A stretch of 64,000 nt of DNA from Proteus sp. FME41 (lineage in GTDB: Bacteria > Pseudomonadota > Gammaproteobacteria > Enterobacterales > Enterobacteriaceae). A model generated the notes under the pieces. It worked only from the letters and a program-made list of their open reading frames with translations, was not told where the DNA came from and ran no database searches. The translations under genes and the position numbers were made by a program. The first letter of the stretch is position 1, and every line of letters starts with the position of its first letter. Shown here in pieces: positions 42,190-52,413 of this stretch. The DNA lies in contig NZ_JABUYL010000009.1 of the NCBI RefSeq assembly GCF_014897315.1, positions 110,341 to 174,340 on the forward strand, written 5' to 3'.

Positions 42190-42720
42190 GTGATCGATGA
42201 TGATGGCTACCGCCCGAATGTAGGGATTGTAATTTGTAATCGGCAAGGGCAAGTGCTTTGGGCTCGTCGCTATGGGCAACATTCATGGCAGTTTCCTCAA
42301 GGAGGAATTAACCCTGGAGAATCGCCAGAGCAGGCAATGTACCGAGAGTTGTTCGAAGAAGTTGGGTTAAGTCGCAAGGATGTTAAAATTCTTGCCTCCA
42401 CACGTAACTGGTTACGTTACAAGTTACCTAAGCGTTTGGTGCGTTGGGACACAAAACCTGTTTGTATTGGACAAAAACAGCGTTGGTTCCTTTTGCAGTT
42501 AACAAGTCATGATAAGGACATTAACGTTCAACAAAGCAAAACGCCAGAATTTGATGGTTGGCGTTGGGTGAGTTATTGGTATCCCGTTCGACAAGTCGTC
42601 TCTTTTAAACGTGATGTTTATCGGCGTGTAATGAAAGAGTTCGCACCAGTAGTCATGCCATTGCAAGAACAAGTGTCTTTACCTCGTCCATCGTATGGAT
42701 ATCGGCGTAAAAGGTATTAG
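42190..42720 (+). CDS. rppH: RNA pyrophosphohydrolase RppH (NudH)
   Basis: A 176-residue Nudix hydrolase that removes pyrophosphate from 5'-triphosphorylated mRNA and so starts RNase E-dependent decay. The Nudix box [22 protein letters not shown] lies at about residues 38-59 (shown by the G, E, RE..EE and G positions), preceded by HSWQFPQGG. Start codon is GTG with GAGGTAG upstream, as in E. coli. ptsP begins eight bases after its stop, so the pair is an operon. Confidence 0.97.
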   Translation: MIDDDGYRPNVGIVICNRQGQVLWARRYGQHSWQFPQGGINPGESPEQAMYRELFEEVGLSRKDVKILASTRNWLRYKLPKRLVRWDTKPVCIGQKQRWFLLQLTSHDKDINVQQSKTPEFDGWRWVSYWYPVRQVVSFKRDVYRRVMKEFAPVVMPLQEQVSLPRPSYGYRRKRY

Positions 42721-42728
42721 ATAACACT

Positions 42729-44975
42729 ATGCTGACACGTTTGCGAGAAATTGTAGAAAAAGTGGCTATGGCAGCAGGGCTTCCAGAAGCACTTGAACTC
42801 TTAGTCAAGGAAACGTGTCAGGCAATGCACACGGATGTGTGTTCTATTTATCTTGCCGATAAACAGCGTAGTTGCTTTTATCTTATGGCGACAAAAGGGC
42901 TGAAAAAACCGAGAGGACGCGCCGTTAGCCTTTCATTTGATGAAGGCGTTGTTGGTGAAGTGGGGCGTCTTTCAGAGCTTATCAACTTAGCTGATATTCG
43001 TGAACACCCTAGTTTTAAATACCTCCCTCAAGTCAAAGAAGATGATCTTCGTGCGTTTCTTGGTGTCCCTATTGTTTATCGTCGCCAACTTCTTGGTGTC
43101 TTAGTTGTTCAACAAAAAGAACGTCGCTTATTTAACGAAAGCGAAGAATCTTTTATGGTGACGCTGGCGACACAATTAGGCGCTACATTATCGCAGGTAC
43201 AAACTAAAGGGCTTTTTGGACAATATCGGCAAAGTCGTATTAAAGCACTTTCAGTTTCTACTGGTGTAGTAATGGCTTATGGCTGGCAGGAAGTCTCTCA
43301 GCCTATTCTTGAAAATGTGTTTAAAGCCAGTGCGCTTGATATTAAGGCGGAATTAAATCGGCTTACTATCGCGTTAGAAGACGCCACCGCAGAATGCCGT
43401 CGTTTTAGTAAACGTTTTATGGCGAATGCACAAAAAGAGAGTGCAGCCATTTTTGATCTCTATTCCCATTTACTCAATGATCCACAGCTCAAACATAAAA
43501 TGACAGCAATTATCACGCAAGGTTATGTTGCTGAATGGGCGATAAAAGTGGTAGTTGAGAAGGTCTCTGCACAGTTTTTGAGTCTTAAAGACGGTTATAT
43601 GCGAGAAAGAGCATCCGACCTTAAGGCATTAGGGCGGCGCTTATTATTTCATTTAGATAATGATATAAGCTCAACTAATATTTGGCCTGAGCGCTTTATT
43701 TTGGTCGCAGATGAATTAAGTGCAAGTCTATTAGCAGAATTACCTGAACAACAACTTGCAGGTGTGATTGTTCGAGACGGCGCAACTCACTCACATTCTG
43801 CCATTCTTGTTAGAGCGATGGGAATTCCTGCGATTATGGGGGCGGATATTCAACCTGAGCTTTTACATAATCGTATGCTTATTCTTGATGGTTACCGCGG
43901 TGAAATATTTATTGAACCAGAGCCATTCATTACTCAAGAATATAAACAGATCATTGATGAAGAAAGTGTATTAAGCCAGATCGCAGAAGAGCAACTTGAA
44001 CAACAAGCGGTTTTAAAAAATGGCGAAGCAGTTAGCGTTCAGCTAAATGCGGGATTAAATATTAAATATGAACAACGCATTAGCGTCGGTATTGACGGTG
44101 TGGGTTTATATCGAACAGAAATCCCTTTTATGCTACAAAGCGGTTTTCCATCAGAAGATGAACAAAAAAATCGCTACCGTGAAATTCTCTCTTTTTTTCC
44201 TAATAAACCAGTTGTGTTGCGTGCTTTAGATATTGGTGCAGATAAACAACTTCCTTATATGCCAATTAATGAGGAAAATCCTTGCTTAGGATGGCGAGGA
44301 ATAAGAATATTGCTTGATCAACCTGAAATATTCCTTATTCAGCTACGCGCAATGCTAAAAGCAAATCTCGAATTTAAAAATTTGAAAATATTGTTGCCGA
44401 TGGTGACAAGTATTGATGAAATTGATGAAGCGAGAATATTGCTATTACGTGCATGTGATGAAGTGAGTCGAGAGTTAACATGTGAATGTGTTCCTCCACC
44501 GCTAGGGATTATGCTTGAAGTCCCTTCGTTGGTGTTTATGCTGTCACAATTAGCCAATCGGGTTGATTTTATCTCTATTGGAACAAACGATTTAACTCAA
44601 TATTTGCTTGCAGTCGATCGTAATAATACCCATGTCGCATCACTCTATGATAATTTGCATCCTGCGTTATTGCGTGCACTGAGTTTGATTGCGACACAAT
44701 GCCAATATTATCAGTTACCCATCAGTGTTTGTGGCGAAATGGCGGGAACACCTATAGGGGCATTGCTGTTAATAGGGCTCGGTTTTAGGCAGTTAAGCAT
44801 GAGTGGACGTAGTTTACCTAGGGTAAAATACTTATTACGCCATCTTGATCCTGTGGTGTTACAGCCTTTTATGCAACACGTGTTGCAAGCTGAAACAGCA
44901 ACAGAAATCAAAAAATTGTCTTCTGAATTTATGGAACGGCAAGGATTAGGTGGATTAATTCGCGGAGGTATCTAG
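42729..44975 (+). CDS. ptsP: Phosphoenolpyruvate-protein phosphotransferase PtsP (EI-Ntr)
   Basis: A 748-residue enzyme, the same length as E. coli. It takes phosphate from PEP to NPr and then EIIA-Ntr in the nitrogen-related PTS, a regulatory pathway for potassium and nitrogen balance. An N-terminal GAF domain (residues 1-160) senses a small ligand such as glutamine. The phosphorylated histidine is in GATHSHSAILVRAMG, and the PEP-binding barrel has YRTEIPFMLQ, LRALDIGADK, FISIGTNDLTQYLLAVDRNN and the active-site cysteine in SVCGEMAG. Confidence 0.97.
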   Translation: MLTRLREIVEKVAMAAGLPEALELLVKETCQAMHTDVCSIYLADKQRSCFYLMATKGLKKPRGRAVSLSFDEGVVGEVGRLSELINLADIREHPSFKYLPQVKEDDLRAFLGVPIVYRRQLLGVLVVQQKERRLFNESEESFMVTLATQLGATLSQVQTKGLFGQYRQSRIKALSVSTGVVMAYGWQEVSQPILENVFKASALDIKAELNRLTIALEDATAECRRFSKRFMANAQKESAAIFDLYSHLLNDPQLKHKMTAIITQGYVAEWAIKVVVEKVSAQFLSLKDGYMRERASDLKALGRRLLFHLDNDISSTNIWPERFILVADELSASLLAELPEQQLAGVIVRDGATHSHSAILVRAMGIPAIMGADIQPELLHNRMLILDGYRGEIFIEPEPFITQEYKQIIDEESVLSQIAEEQLEQQAVLKNGEAVSVQLNAGLNIKYEQRISVGIDGVGLYRTEIPFMLQSGFPSEDEQKNRYREILSFFPNKPVVLRALDIGADKQLPYMPINEENPCLGWRGIRILLDQPEIFLIQLRAMLKANLEFKNLKILLPMVTSIDEIDEARILLLRACDEVSRELTCECVPPPLGIMLEVPSLVFMLSQLANRVDFISIGTNDLTQYLLAVDRNNTHVASLYDNLHPALLRALSLIATQCQYYQLPISVCGEMAGTPIGALLLIGLGFRQLSMSGRSLPRVKYLLRHLDPVVLQPFMQHVLQAETATEIKKLSSEFMERQGLGGLIRGGI

Positions 44976-45054
44976 CATACTTACGTATAAGCCTTTTTTG
45001 TGTTGGTGATAAATAACAAACACAGAAATTATTGATTAAATGAAGTAGGGAATA

Positions 45055-45945
45055 ATGAGTATAAGCTACCTTAAATTTCCAGAGATTGATCCCGTTATGT
45101 TCTCTATCGGGCCAGTGTCATTACACTGGTACGGTATGATGTATTTAGTTGGGTTTGTCTTTGCCTTATGGCTGGCAAATCGACGCGCCGCAAAGCCGAA
45201 TAGTGGTTGGAATAAAAATGAAGTTGAAACATTACTTTATGTTGGCTTTGTTGGTGTATTTATCGGTGGTCGCTTAGGTTATGTTTTATTCTATAATCTG
45301 CCTGTCTTTTTAAATGATCCTCTTTACCTCTTTAAAGTGTGGGATGGTGGCATGTCATTCCATGGTGGTTTAATTGGGGTTATTTGTGCCATGATTTGGT
45401 TTGCGAAACGCACTAAACGTAAATTTTTCCAAGTGGCTGATTTTGTGGCTCCGTTAATTCCATTTGGTTTAGGTTTAGGTCGTATTGGTAACTTTATTAA
45501 TGGCGAATTATGGGGGCGCGTCACGTTAGATACACCTTGGGCCTTCTTATTTCCAAACTCTCGTTCTGAAGATCTTCAACTTGTTGCTCAAGATCCATCG
45601 ACATTATTGCCTATTATTCAAGAGTATGGGGTTTTACCTCGTCACCCCTCACAGCTCTATGAAATGCTGTTAGAAGGTGTGGTGTTATTTATTATCCTCA
45701 ATATTTTTGTACGCAAAAATCGCCCAGTAGGGAGTGTTTCGGGGCTTTTCCTTATTGGTTATGGTGCTTTCCGTATTATTGTTGAATTCTTCCGTCAACC
45801 TGATGCGCAATTAGGGTTGTTTAGTGGTGTCAGTATGGGACAATTATTATCAGTTCCGATGATTTTGTTAGGTGTTATTTTTATGGTCTGGGCTTATCGT
45901 CAAGACAAAAAAACACCACAAAACCCAACACCTGCTCACAAATAG
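45055..45945 (+). CDS. lgt: Prolipoprotein diacylglyceryl transferase Lgt
   Basis: A 296-residue seven-span inner-membrane enzyme (E. coli 291). It transfers diacylglycerol from phosphatidylglycerol to the lipobox cysteine of prolipoproteins, the first step of lipoprotein maturation. The signature [14 protein letters not shown] and the essential histidine region SFHGGLIGV are present. It is 80 bases after ptsP and 46 bases before thyA, the usual lgt-thyA pair. Confidence 0.97.
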   Translation: MSISYLKFPEIDPVMFSIGPVSLHWYGMMYLVGFVFALWLANRRAAKPNSGWNKNEVETLLYVGFVGVFIGGRLGYVLFYNLPVFLNDPLYLFKVWDGGMSFHGGLIGVICAMIWFAKRTKRKFFQVADFVAPLIPFGLGLGRIGNFINGELWGRVTLDTPWAFLFPNSRSEDLQLVAQDPSTLLPIIQEYGVLPRHPSQLYEMLLEGVVLFIILNIFVRKNRPVGSVSGLFLIGYGAFRIIVEFFRQPDAQLGLFSGVSMGQLLSVPMILLGVIFMVWAYRQDKKTPQNPTPAHK

Positions 45946-45991
45946 TGTGAGATAAATTTTTTACGATTAGTTAATTAACAAGAGAGACAAC

Positions 45992-46843
45992 ATGAAGCAG
46001 TATCTGGCATTGTGTCAACGCATTATCGATAAAGGGGAATGGATTGATAATAAACGGACAGGAACCCGTTGTTTAACGGTCATTAATGCTGATCTGGAAT
46101 ATGATGTTGCTAATAACCAATTTCCGCTGATCACAACACGAAAAAGCTTCTATAAAGCTGCCATTGCAGAATTGCTAGGGTATTTGCGAGGCTATGATAA
46201 TGCTGAACAATTTCGTGAAATTGGTTGTAATACATGGAATGCCAATGCAAATGAAAATAGTGCATGGCTAAACAATCCTCATCGTAAAGGTGAAGACGAT
46301 ATGGGGCGTGTTTATGGTGTTCAAGGACGCCAATGGCAACGCCCTGACGGTTCTCATTTTGATCAACTGCGTAAAGTGGTGGATAACCTGACTAAAGGTC
46401 TTGATGATCGTGGTGAAATCGTCACGTTTTACAATCCAGGCGAAACGGAGCTAGGTTGTTTACGCCCTTGTATGCATACACACACATTTTCACTTGTTGG
46501 CGATACGCTGTATTTAACCTCTTATCAGCGCAGTTGTGATGTGCCATTAGGTTTGAATTTTAATCAAATTCAGTGTTTTGTTTTATTAGCGCTGGTGGCT
46601 CAAATTACAGGGCATAAGCCAGGTAAAGCATTTCATAAGATAATCAATGCGCATATCTATGAAAATCAATTACCTTTGATGCGAGATGTACAGTTAAAAA
46701 GAGAGCCATTACCGTTACCCACATTGCATATCAATCCAAAAATAAAAACATTGGAAGATATTGAAACATGGGTAACAACAGATGATTTTACTGTTGAAGG
46801 CTATCAATGCCATGAAGCGATAAAATATCCATTTACAGTGTAA
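45992..46843 (+). CDS. thyA: Thymidylate synthase ThyA, long variant
   Basis: A 283-residue enzyme that methylates dUMP to dTMP with methylenetetrahydrofolate. The catalytic cysteine is in [11 protein letters not shown] and the dUMP-binding motif is [23 protein letters not shown] holds the conserved His and Tyr. It differs from E. coli ThyA (264 residues) by extra sequence around [20 protein letters not shown] and by low overall similarity, and resembles the form I recall from Vibrio and Shewanella. Placement after lgt is normal. A strong terminator follows. Confidence 0.95.
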   Translation: MKQYLALCQRIIDKGEWIDNKRTGTRCLTVINADLEYDVANNQFPLITTRKSFYKAAIAELLGYLRGYDNAEQFREIGCNTWNANANENSAWLNNPHRKGEDDMGRVYGVQGRQWQRPDGSHFDQLRKVVDNLTKGLDDRGEIVTFYNPGETELGCLRPCMHTHTFSLVGDTLYLTSYQRSCDVPLGLNFNQIQCFVLLALVAQITGHKPGKAFHKIINAHIYENQLPLMRDVQLKREPLPLPTLHINPKIKTLEDIETWVTTDDFTVEGYQCHEAIKYPFTV

Positions 46844-46858
46844 TTTTTCCTTTGCTTT

Positions 46859-46894
46859 TAAAGCCCCTGTTTAGTCATAAACAGGGGCTTTTTA
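46859..46894 (+). terminator. Terminator of lgt-thyA
   Basis: A 13-pair stem (46861-46873 with 46878-46890), 4-base loop and T-run. Confidence 0.95.
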
Positions 46895-47070
46895 TTGATT
46901 TTTAATTTTAAATTTAAAGTGTTATCGGTATTTATTAATCATAAATACGCTTTATTTTGTATTTGCTCTGAAAATATTGTTATTGCGTAATTGTTCGAGA
47001 AAAACGCTTATCTTTGTTTACCTTTAAGGTTGTAGTCTGCATGCTCAGTGCAGGATAAAAGGAGAAACAA

Positions 47071-47574
47071 ATGAACAATAATAGGGAATTAAGCTTAAAT
47101 AAGGCATTTCAGAAAAAAAGTGAACAAGGTGTTAGCTTACTCGAAATACTTATTGTGATGCTGATAGTATCTATTGTAAGTTATCTATCAATCTCTTCTT
47201 ATCAACAGATTATCAAGCAACGCTATTTAATACAGAGTGTGCGAGAAACCATCGCCTTTCTTTCTTATCAGCGGCAGCAAGCGTTACTGTTTAATGTCAA
47301 AATTAAAATGGTATTTTTGCTATCACCTCATAATAAAATAATGGCAACGCCTCTTCATCCTTTGTCCATACAACAAGAAACTTTCTCATTAGTCTCAGGT
47401 ATTCAACTTAAGCAATCGACGGTCTCAAATTTTACATTTGGTGGAATTCGCCAAACATTAAAACCCATGAATTTCATCCTTCAAAGTGAAGAAGGGGAAG
47501 TGAAAATTATTATTTCATCCTTAGGCAGAATAAGGGCATGTAGCCAGAAAATAAAGGTGTTTTCATCATGTTAA
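47071..47574 (+). CDS. ppdA: Prepilin peptidase-dependent protein PpdA (minor pseudopilin)
   Basis: A 167-residue GspH/FimT-like protein. The class III prepilin signal is SEQG-VSLLEILIVMLIVSIV: cleavage after Gly, then Glu at mature position 5 and a hydrophobic helix. It should be a minor pilin that primes assembly of a type IV pilus or type II secretion pseudopilus; no such machinery is in the window. AAGGAG precedes the ATG. It overlaps ppdB by seven bases. Order thyA-ppdA-ppdB-ygdB-ppdC-recC is as in E. coli. Confidence 0.9.
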   Translation: MNNNRELSLNKAFQKKSEQGVSLLEILIVMLIVSIVSYLSISSYQQIIKQRYLIQSVRETIAFLSYQRQQALLFNVKIKMVFLLSPHNKIMATPLHPLSIQQETFSLVSGIQLKQSTVSNFTFGGIRQTLKPMNFILQSEEGEVKIIISSLGRIRACSQKIKVFSSC

Positions 47575-48212
47575 AACAATCTGTATTTTCTTTTTCATCA
47601 GGAATGATGTTGATGGAATGCCTTTTCGCTATCGTGATAAGTGGAATTTTATTTCTTTGTATCGGTCGAGCGTATCCCCAAATAACGAATACACTGATCC
47701 ATTCCTATCAACAATATCAATTAGATATTTTTTTAAGAGAACGGCTATTGGTGCTAGAAACACAATTGAGGCGTATAGGCTATTGTTATGGTGATTGTGT
47801 TAATACGTTGAAGCCAAACGGCATGCAAGAGTCACCTCTAAAGATAGGGCAGTATCCTCATCAAGAAAAAAGCACCTGCATTATTTTTGCATACGATATA
47901 AACAGTAATGGTCGATGGGATTCACCTTCGTCAAAAGAGAGTGATTATTTTGGATATCGCCTTAAAAAGGGGCAATTAGAGCAATTAAGAGGTGTAAAAG
48001 ATTGCGCCTCTTCAGGATGGCAACAATTTTTTGAAAATAACGAGATAGAGGTAACTGAATTTATTTTACAGCCTTATTCTAAAACGTATTTTGTAAAAAA
48101 AAATCCATATTTCTATCTTTCTATTTCGTTAAAATTCCATTTAAAACAAAAACCTGAAATAAAATCATATTATCAGAATATTATTCGTCTAAGGAATGTG
48201 ACTGCATTATGA
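47568..48212 (+). CDS. ppdB: Prepilin peptidase-dependent protein PpdB (minor pseudopilin)
   Basis: A 214-residue GspJ/PilW-like minor pilin. The prepilin site is SSG-MMLMECLFAIVISGILFL, with Glu at mature position 5. The C-terminal part contains four cysteines (GYCYGDCV, STCIIF, KDCASS) that could form disulfides in the periplasm. It overlaps ppdA at the start and ygdB at the end (ATGA), so the cluster is translationally coupled. Confidence 0.9.
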   Translation: MLKQSVFSFSSGMMLMECLFAIVISGILFLCIGRAYPQITNTLIHSYQQYQLDIFLRERLLVLETQLRRIGYCYGDCVNTLKPNGMQESPLKIGQYPHQEKSTCIIFAYDINSNGRWDSPSSKESDYFGYRLKKGQLEQLRGVKDCASSGWQQFFENNEIEVTEFILQPYSKTYFVKKNPYFYLSISLKFHLKQKPEIKSYYQNIIRLRNVTAL

Positions 48213-48670
48213 ACAGTTATTTCACTCACCGGAACAGCGAACAAGGATTAGCGAGTATATTTGTGGTGGTAGGGTTTATCGGCATGAGTTTATCTGTGCT
48301 TGGACATTTTTCTTACTCTTACAGGCAATCTCAACAAATAGTGATGCAAGAATTACAGGCTAGGCAGGCTTTTTTATTTGCTGAATCTGCATTGCAATGG
48401 GGAATGACATTAAATTGGGATCTCTCTTCGATGCAATTAAATCAGTGGCAGTGTCGTACATTTATGGCTCAGCCAAGAATAAAAAGTTGTTTGTATGTGA
48501 TATCGCAAGAAAAGGCTTTACTTCAGGGGCAAGGAAATAGCTTAAATGGACATAAAATATACCATTACCAATGGGTTCATTTTTCAAAAGATAAAAATAA
48601 AACAATAACAGCGTATCCCAACGGATGGATAGATTATTGTCCCTTAATACATAAGGAGTGTGCGCTATAG
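48209..48670 (+). CDS. ygdB: YgdB family minor pilin-like protein (DUF2509)
   Basis: A 153-residue protein with a prepilin-like start, EQG-LASIFVVVGFIGMSLSVL, that lacks Glu at position 5, as in E. coli YgdB and in GspK-type tip pilins. The C-terminal YPNGWIDYCPLIHKECAL resembles the E. coli tail. Start ATGA overlaps the ppdB stop by four bases. The stop TAG at 48668-48670 overlaps the start region of ppdC. Probable tip component of a minor pilin complex. Confidence 0.88.
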   Translation: MNSYFTHRNSEQGLASIFVVVGFIGMSLSVLGHFSYSYRQSQQIVMQELQARQAFLFAESALQWGMTLNWDLSSMQLNQWQCRTFMAQPRIKSCLYVISQEKALLQGQGNSLNGHKIYHYQWVHFSKDKNKTITAYPNGWIDYCPLIHKECAL

Positions 48671-49002
48671 TAAATAATAAAAATAAATCAGAAACGGGTT
48701 CAATCTTACTTAATACAATGTTTGTATTACTATTTTTTAATATTAGTTTTGTCGCTATTATAGGGTATAGTCAATCATTAAAAGCTGACTTTCAGCGGTT
48801 AATTCAAATTCAACAAGCGGGACAGGAAATTTTTGTTCTATTTGAACAATTACCAGATAGATTATCTTCTCATTTTGCCGATAACCGGAAAATAATAACA
48901 CATTTACGGCTGCAATCAGAAAAGTGTCAGCAAATAGAAGGTTATGTTGCGAATAATCTACTCCCAGCAATAAGCTTAGATTACTGGTCATGCTATCAAT
49001 AA
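48658..49002 (+). CDS. ppdC: PpdC-like minor pilin, start codon uncertain
   Basis: A protein of 114 residues from GTG 48658, or 111 from ATA 48667. It begins with a prepilin-like segment SETG-SILLNTMFVLLFFNISFV, where position 5 is Asn rather than Glu. No ATG exists near the start. The ribosome binding site AAGGAG (48653-48658) overlaps the GTG and sits eight bases before ATA 48667, whose ATAG overlaps the ygdB stop. The place between ygdB and recC equals that of E. coli ppdC, but sequence similarity is weak, so the name rests mainly on position and prepilin form. Confidence 0.78.
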   Translation: MCAIVNNKNKSETGSILLNTMFVLLFFNISFVAIIGYSQSLKADFQRLIQIQQAGQEIFVLFEQLPDRLSSHFADNRKIITHLRLQSEKCQQIEGYVANNLLPAISLDYWSCYQ

Positions 49003-49014
49003 AATGAGGATCTG

Positions 49015-52000
49015 ATGTTTCATATATATCACTCAAATCAATTGTCATTATTAAAGTCACTAATGGTGCACTTTATGCAGACCAGACCCCTTTCTTCACC
49101 TTTTGAACAAGAAGTCATTCTGGTTCAAAGCCCCGGAATGTCCCAATGGTTACAAATTCAACTGGCTGAAAATTTAGGGATTGCGGCTAATATTCGTTAT
49201 CCATTACCAGCAACATTTATTTGGGAAATGTTTACTCGAGTGTTATCGGGCATACCTAAAGAAAGTGCCTTTTCTAAAGATGCGATGACATGGAAATTAA
49301 TGGCATTGCTTCCTGAATTTTTATCTCATGAAGAATTTAAACCTTTATTACACTACCTTGATGATGATGACGATAAACGTAAATTACACCAATTAGCTGG
49401 GCGTGTTGCTGACTTATTCGACCAATATTTAGTGTATCGTTCAGATTGGCTGGCTTTATGGGAAAAAGATGAGCTAATTGAAGGGTTAAGTGAAAATCAA
49501 CGTTGGCAAAAAATATTGTGGGTTGCATTGCAACAATACACCCAAGATCTCAACCAACCTCAATGGCATCGTTCTAATCTTTATCAACAATTTATTTCAA
49601 CATTAAATGATGCAAAAGAAGGCGAGCTTCAGCACTGTTTTCCTCCTCGTATTTTTATTTGTGGTATTTCAGCGTTACCTCAAGTTTATTTGCAGGCGCT
49701 GCAAGCGATAGGGCGGCACACCGAGATCTATTTATTATTTACCAACCCTTGCCGTTACTATTGGGGAGATATTCAAGATCCTAAATTTCTTGCTCGCCTC
49801 AATAGCAGAAAACCGCGTCACTATAAGCAACTGCATGAGTCTCCTTGGTTTAAAGATGAAAAAAATGCCTCTTTGTTGTTTGATGAGGAAGGAGTGCAAA
49901 ATATTGGTAATCCATTATTGGGATCATGGGGGAAGCTAGGTAAAGATAACCTTTATTTTCTATCAGAACTTGAATATATCGATGTGCTTGATGCCTTTGT
50001 TGATATTCCAAGAGATAACCTACTTCATCAACTGCAAGCTGATATTCTTGATTTAGAGGATTTTTCACAATTAGGTGCAACGTTCGAAACGTACAAAAAC
50101 AGTGAAAATAAACGAATTATTTCACTTGATGATCATTCTCTGACTTTTCATGCAAGCCACAGTCCACAACGTGAAGTGGAAGTGTTACAAGATCAATTAC
50201 TGCATTTATTAGAACAAGATCCTGAGCTATTACCACGCGATATTATTGTGATGGTTGCGGATATTGATAGCTACACACCTTATATCCAAGCTGTTTTTGG
50301 TAATGCTCCTTATGAACGTTATCTCCCTTTTGCTATTTCAGATAGAAAGGCACGTCAAGCACACCCAGTATTACAAGCTTTTATTACGTTACTCGATCTT
50401 CCACAAAGTCGTTTTACGGCTGAACAAGTTCTCGCTTTACTTGAAGTTCCTGCGTTAGCGGGGCATTTTTCTATTTTTGAAAATGAATTAAAACTGCTAC
50501 GTCGCTGGGTTGATGAGTCGGGTATACGTTGGGGTTTAGATGATGAAAATGTGGCGTCATTTTTACTCCCCATCACAGGTAAAAATACATGGGAGTTTGG
50601 TTTACTTCGTATGTTACTGGGTTATGCAATGGAAAGTGAAAATGGCCCATGGAAAGGCGTACTTCCTTACGATGAATCCAGTGGTTTAGTCGCAGAGCTT
50701 GCTGGGCATTTAGCTGATTTTCTTTATACGTTAAGTGAATGGCGTACACGATTAAGTGAAACGCGCTCATTAGAAGCGTGGCTAGATGTTGGTCAACAAT
50801 TAGTGGATGCCTTTTTTGAATCGGATGAAGAAACGGAACTTGTTTTAGCGCTGATTACCCAGCAATGGCAAAAAGTGATTGAAAATGGCTTAAAGGCACA
50901 GTATCAAAATGAAATTCCGTTAGTGCTTATTCGTGATGAACTCACAGTACGGTTTGATGATGAGAAAATCAGTCAGCGCTTTTTAGCAGGAAGCCTTAAC
51001 TTTTGTACATTAATGCCTATGCGTTCAATCCCATTTAAAGCAGTATGCCTGCTAGGAATGAATGATGGTATTTACCCTCGTAATATTCAGCCTTTAGGTT
51101 TTGATTTAATGGCAGAAAAACGCCGGCGTGGTGATAGAAAACGTCGGGATGATGATCGCTATTTATTCCTTGAGGCACTCAGTTCGGCAGAAAAATACCT
51201 TTATATCAGTTATATCGGTAAATCAATACGAGATGATCGTGAATGTAACCCTTCTGTTTTGATCAAAGAGTTACAAGATTATATTGGGCAAAATTTCCGT
51301 TTACCCAATGACGAGCAACTCAATGTGGATGATAGTGCAATTCGTGTTAATCAGCATTTGTTAACACAACATAGCCGCGTTCCTTTTGCTCAAGAAAATT
51401 TCCAAGCTGAAGCCTCTTCTCGCTCTTATGCCTCAGAATGGCTACCTGCCGCGAGTGGTCAAGGCCAGGCACATCAACGTTTTACTGAATCACTGGATGA
51501 TGATGAATCGGTAAAAAATGTCACTGTTGAGGCACTTTCACGATTTTATCGGCATCCTATTCGTGCTTTTTTCCAACAAAGATTAAAAACAAACTTTGTT
51601 ATTGAAGAAACGGAATTACCAGAAGAAGAACCGTTTGTGATAAATGCGCTTCAGCGCTATCTATTGAATCAATGGTTATTAAAAGCATTGATTGAGCAAA
51701 CATCAACAGAATCACTCTTCGAACGTATTAAAGCCGCAGGCCAACTTCCAGCAAGCGCATTTGGTCAAATTTATTGGGAACAACAAATAGAAGAGTTACT
51801 TCCTTTAGCTGAAAAGGTAAGAAGTGAACGATTAGCCACACATTCTGTCACATTAGAGCAAAGCTTTAGTGCAATGCCATTGATTGGTCGTTTAAATGAG
51901 GTACAAGCTGATGGTTTATTACGTTGGCGCCCTGCCAGTTTAACCGCAAATGACTTACTGCAACTTTGGATTGAGCATTTGGTTTATTGCTTAAAAGAAG

Positions 52001-52398
52001 GAACGGGTGAAAGTCGGTTTTATGGTAGAAAAGAGACTCAATGGTGCTTACTACCGGTTGATCCTGAGTTTGCTTATTCAACCTTAGATAACTTAATTAG
52101 CGATTATAAACAAGGGCTAAACAGCCCATTAGCGCTGTTTGCGAAAAGTGGCTGGGCTTGGTTGCAAGCTTGCTATGATAAAAAGACACAAACATTTTTA
52201 CTTGATGACGAAGATACGCTTGAAAAAGCAGAGCTAGTGCTGATGCAACATTTAACAGATAGCTATAACCGAGATGGTGAAATGAGTGATATGTATGTTC
52301 AGCGTGCTTTCTCTCAATTAGACGAGCATTTTTTACAAACTGTAAAACAGACTGCATTAACAATATTTAAACCCATAATTCCATTTCTGAAAAAATAA
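49015..52398 (+). CDS. recC: Exodeoxyribonuclease V subunit gamma RecC
   Basis: An 1127-residue subunit (E. coli 1122) of the RecBCD helicase-nuclease. RecC reads the Chi sequence and splits the DNA strands; it is an inactivated helicase fold. MFHIYHSNQLSLLKSLMVHF and SPGMSQWLQIQLAENLGIAANI are the N-terminal family signature; KAVCLLGMNDGIYPR lies in the helicase-like region. GAGGA precedes the ATG. First of four tightly packed genes recC-ptrA-recB-recD. Confidence 0.97.
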   Translation: MFHIYHSNQLSLLKSLMVHFMQTRPLSSPFEQEVILVQSPGMSQWLQIQLAENLGIAANIRYPLPATFIWEMFTRVLSGIPKESAFSKDAMTWKLMALLPEFLSHEEFKPLLHYLDDDDDKRKLHQLAGRVADLFDQYLVYRSDWLALWEKDELIEGLSENQRWQKILWVALQQYTQDLNQPQWHRSNLYQQFISTLNDAKEGELQHCFPPRIFICGISALPQVYLQALQAIGRHTEIYLLFTNPCRYYWGDIQDPKFLARLNSRKPRHYKQLHESPWFKDEKNASLLFDEEGVQNIGNPLLGSWGKLGKDNLYFLSELEYIDVLDAFVDIPRDNLLHQLQADILDLEDFSQLGATFETYKNSENKRIISLDDHSLTFHASHSPQREVEVLQDQLLHLLEQDPELLPRDIIVMVADIDSYTPYIQAVFGNAPYERYLPFAISDRKARQAHPVLQAFITLLDLPQSRFTAEQVLALLEVPALAGHFSIFENELKLLRRWVDESGIRWGLDDENVASFLLPITGKNTWEFGLLRMLLGYAMESENGPWKGVLPYDESSGLVAELAGHLADFLYTLSEWRTRLSETRSLEAWLDVGQQLVDAFFESDEETELVLALITQQWQKVIENGLKAQYQNEIPLVLIRDELTVRFDDEKISQRFLAGSLNFCTLMPMRSIPFKAVCLLGMNDGIYPRNIQPLGFDLMAEKRRRGDRKRRDDDRYLFLEALSSAEKYLYISYIGKSIRDDRECNPSVLIKELQDYIGQNFRLPNDEQLNVDDSAIRVNQHLLTQHSRVPFAQENFQAEASSRSYASEWLPAASGQGQAHQRFTESLDDDESVKNVTVEALSRFYRHPIRAFFQQRLKTNFVIEETELPEEEPFVINALQRYLLNQWLLKALIEQTSTESLFERIKAAGQLPASAFGQIYWEQQIEELLPLAEKVRSERLATHSVTLEQSFSAMPLIGRLNEVQADGLLRWRPASLTANDLLQLWIEHLVYCLKEGTGESRFYGRKETQWCLLPVDPEFAYSTLDNLISDYKQGLNSPLALFAKSGWAWLQACYDKKTQTFLLDDEDTLEKAELVLMQHLTDSYNRDGEMSDMYVQRAFSQLDEHFLQTVKQTALTIFKPIIPFLKK

Positions 52399-52413
52399 GG
52401 GAGCTCATATCAG

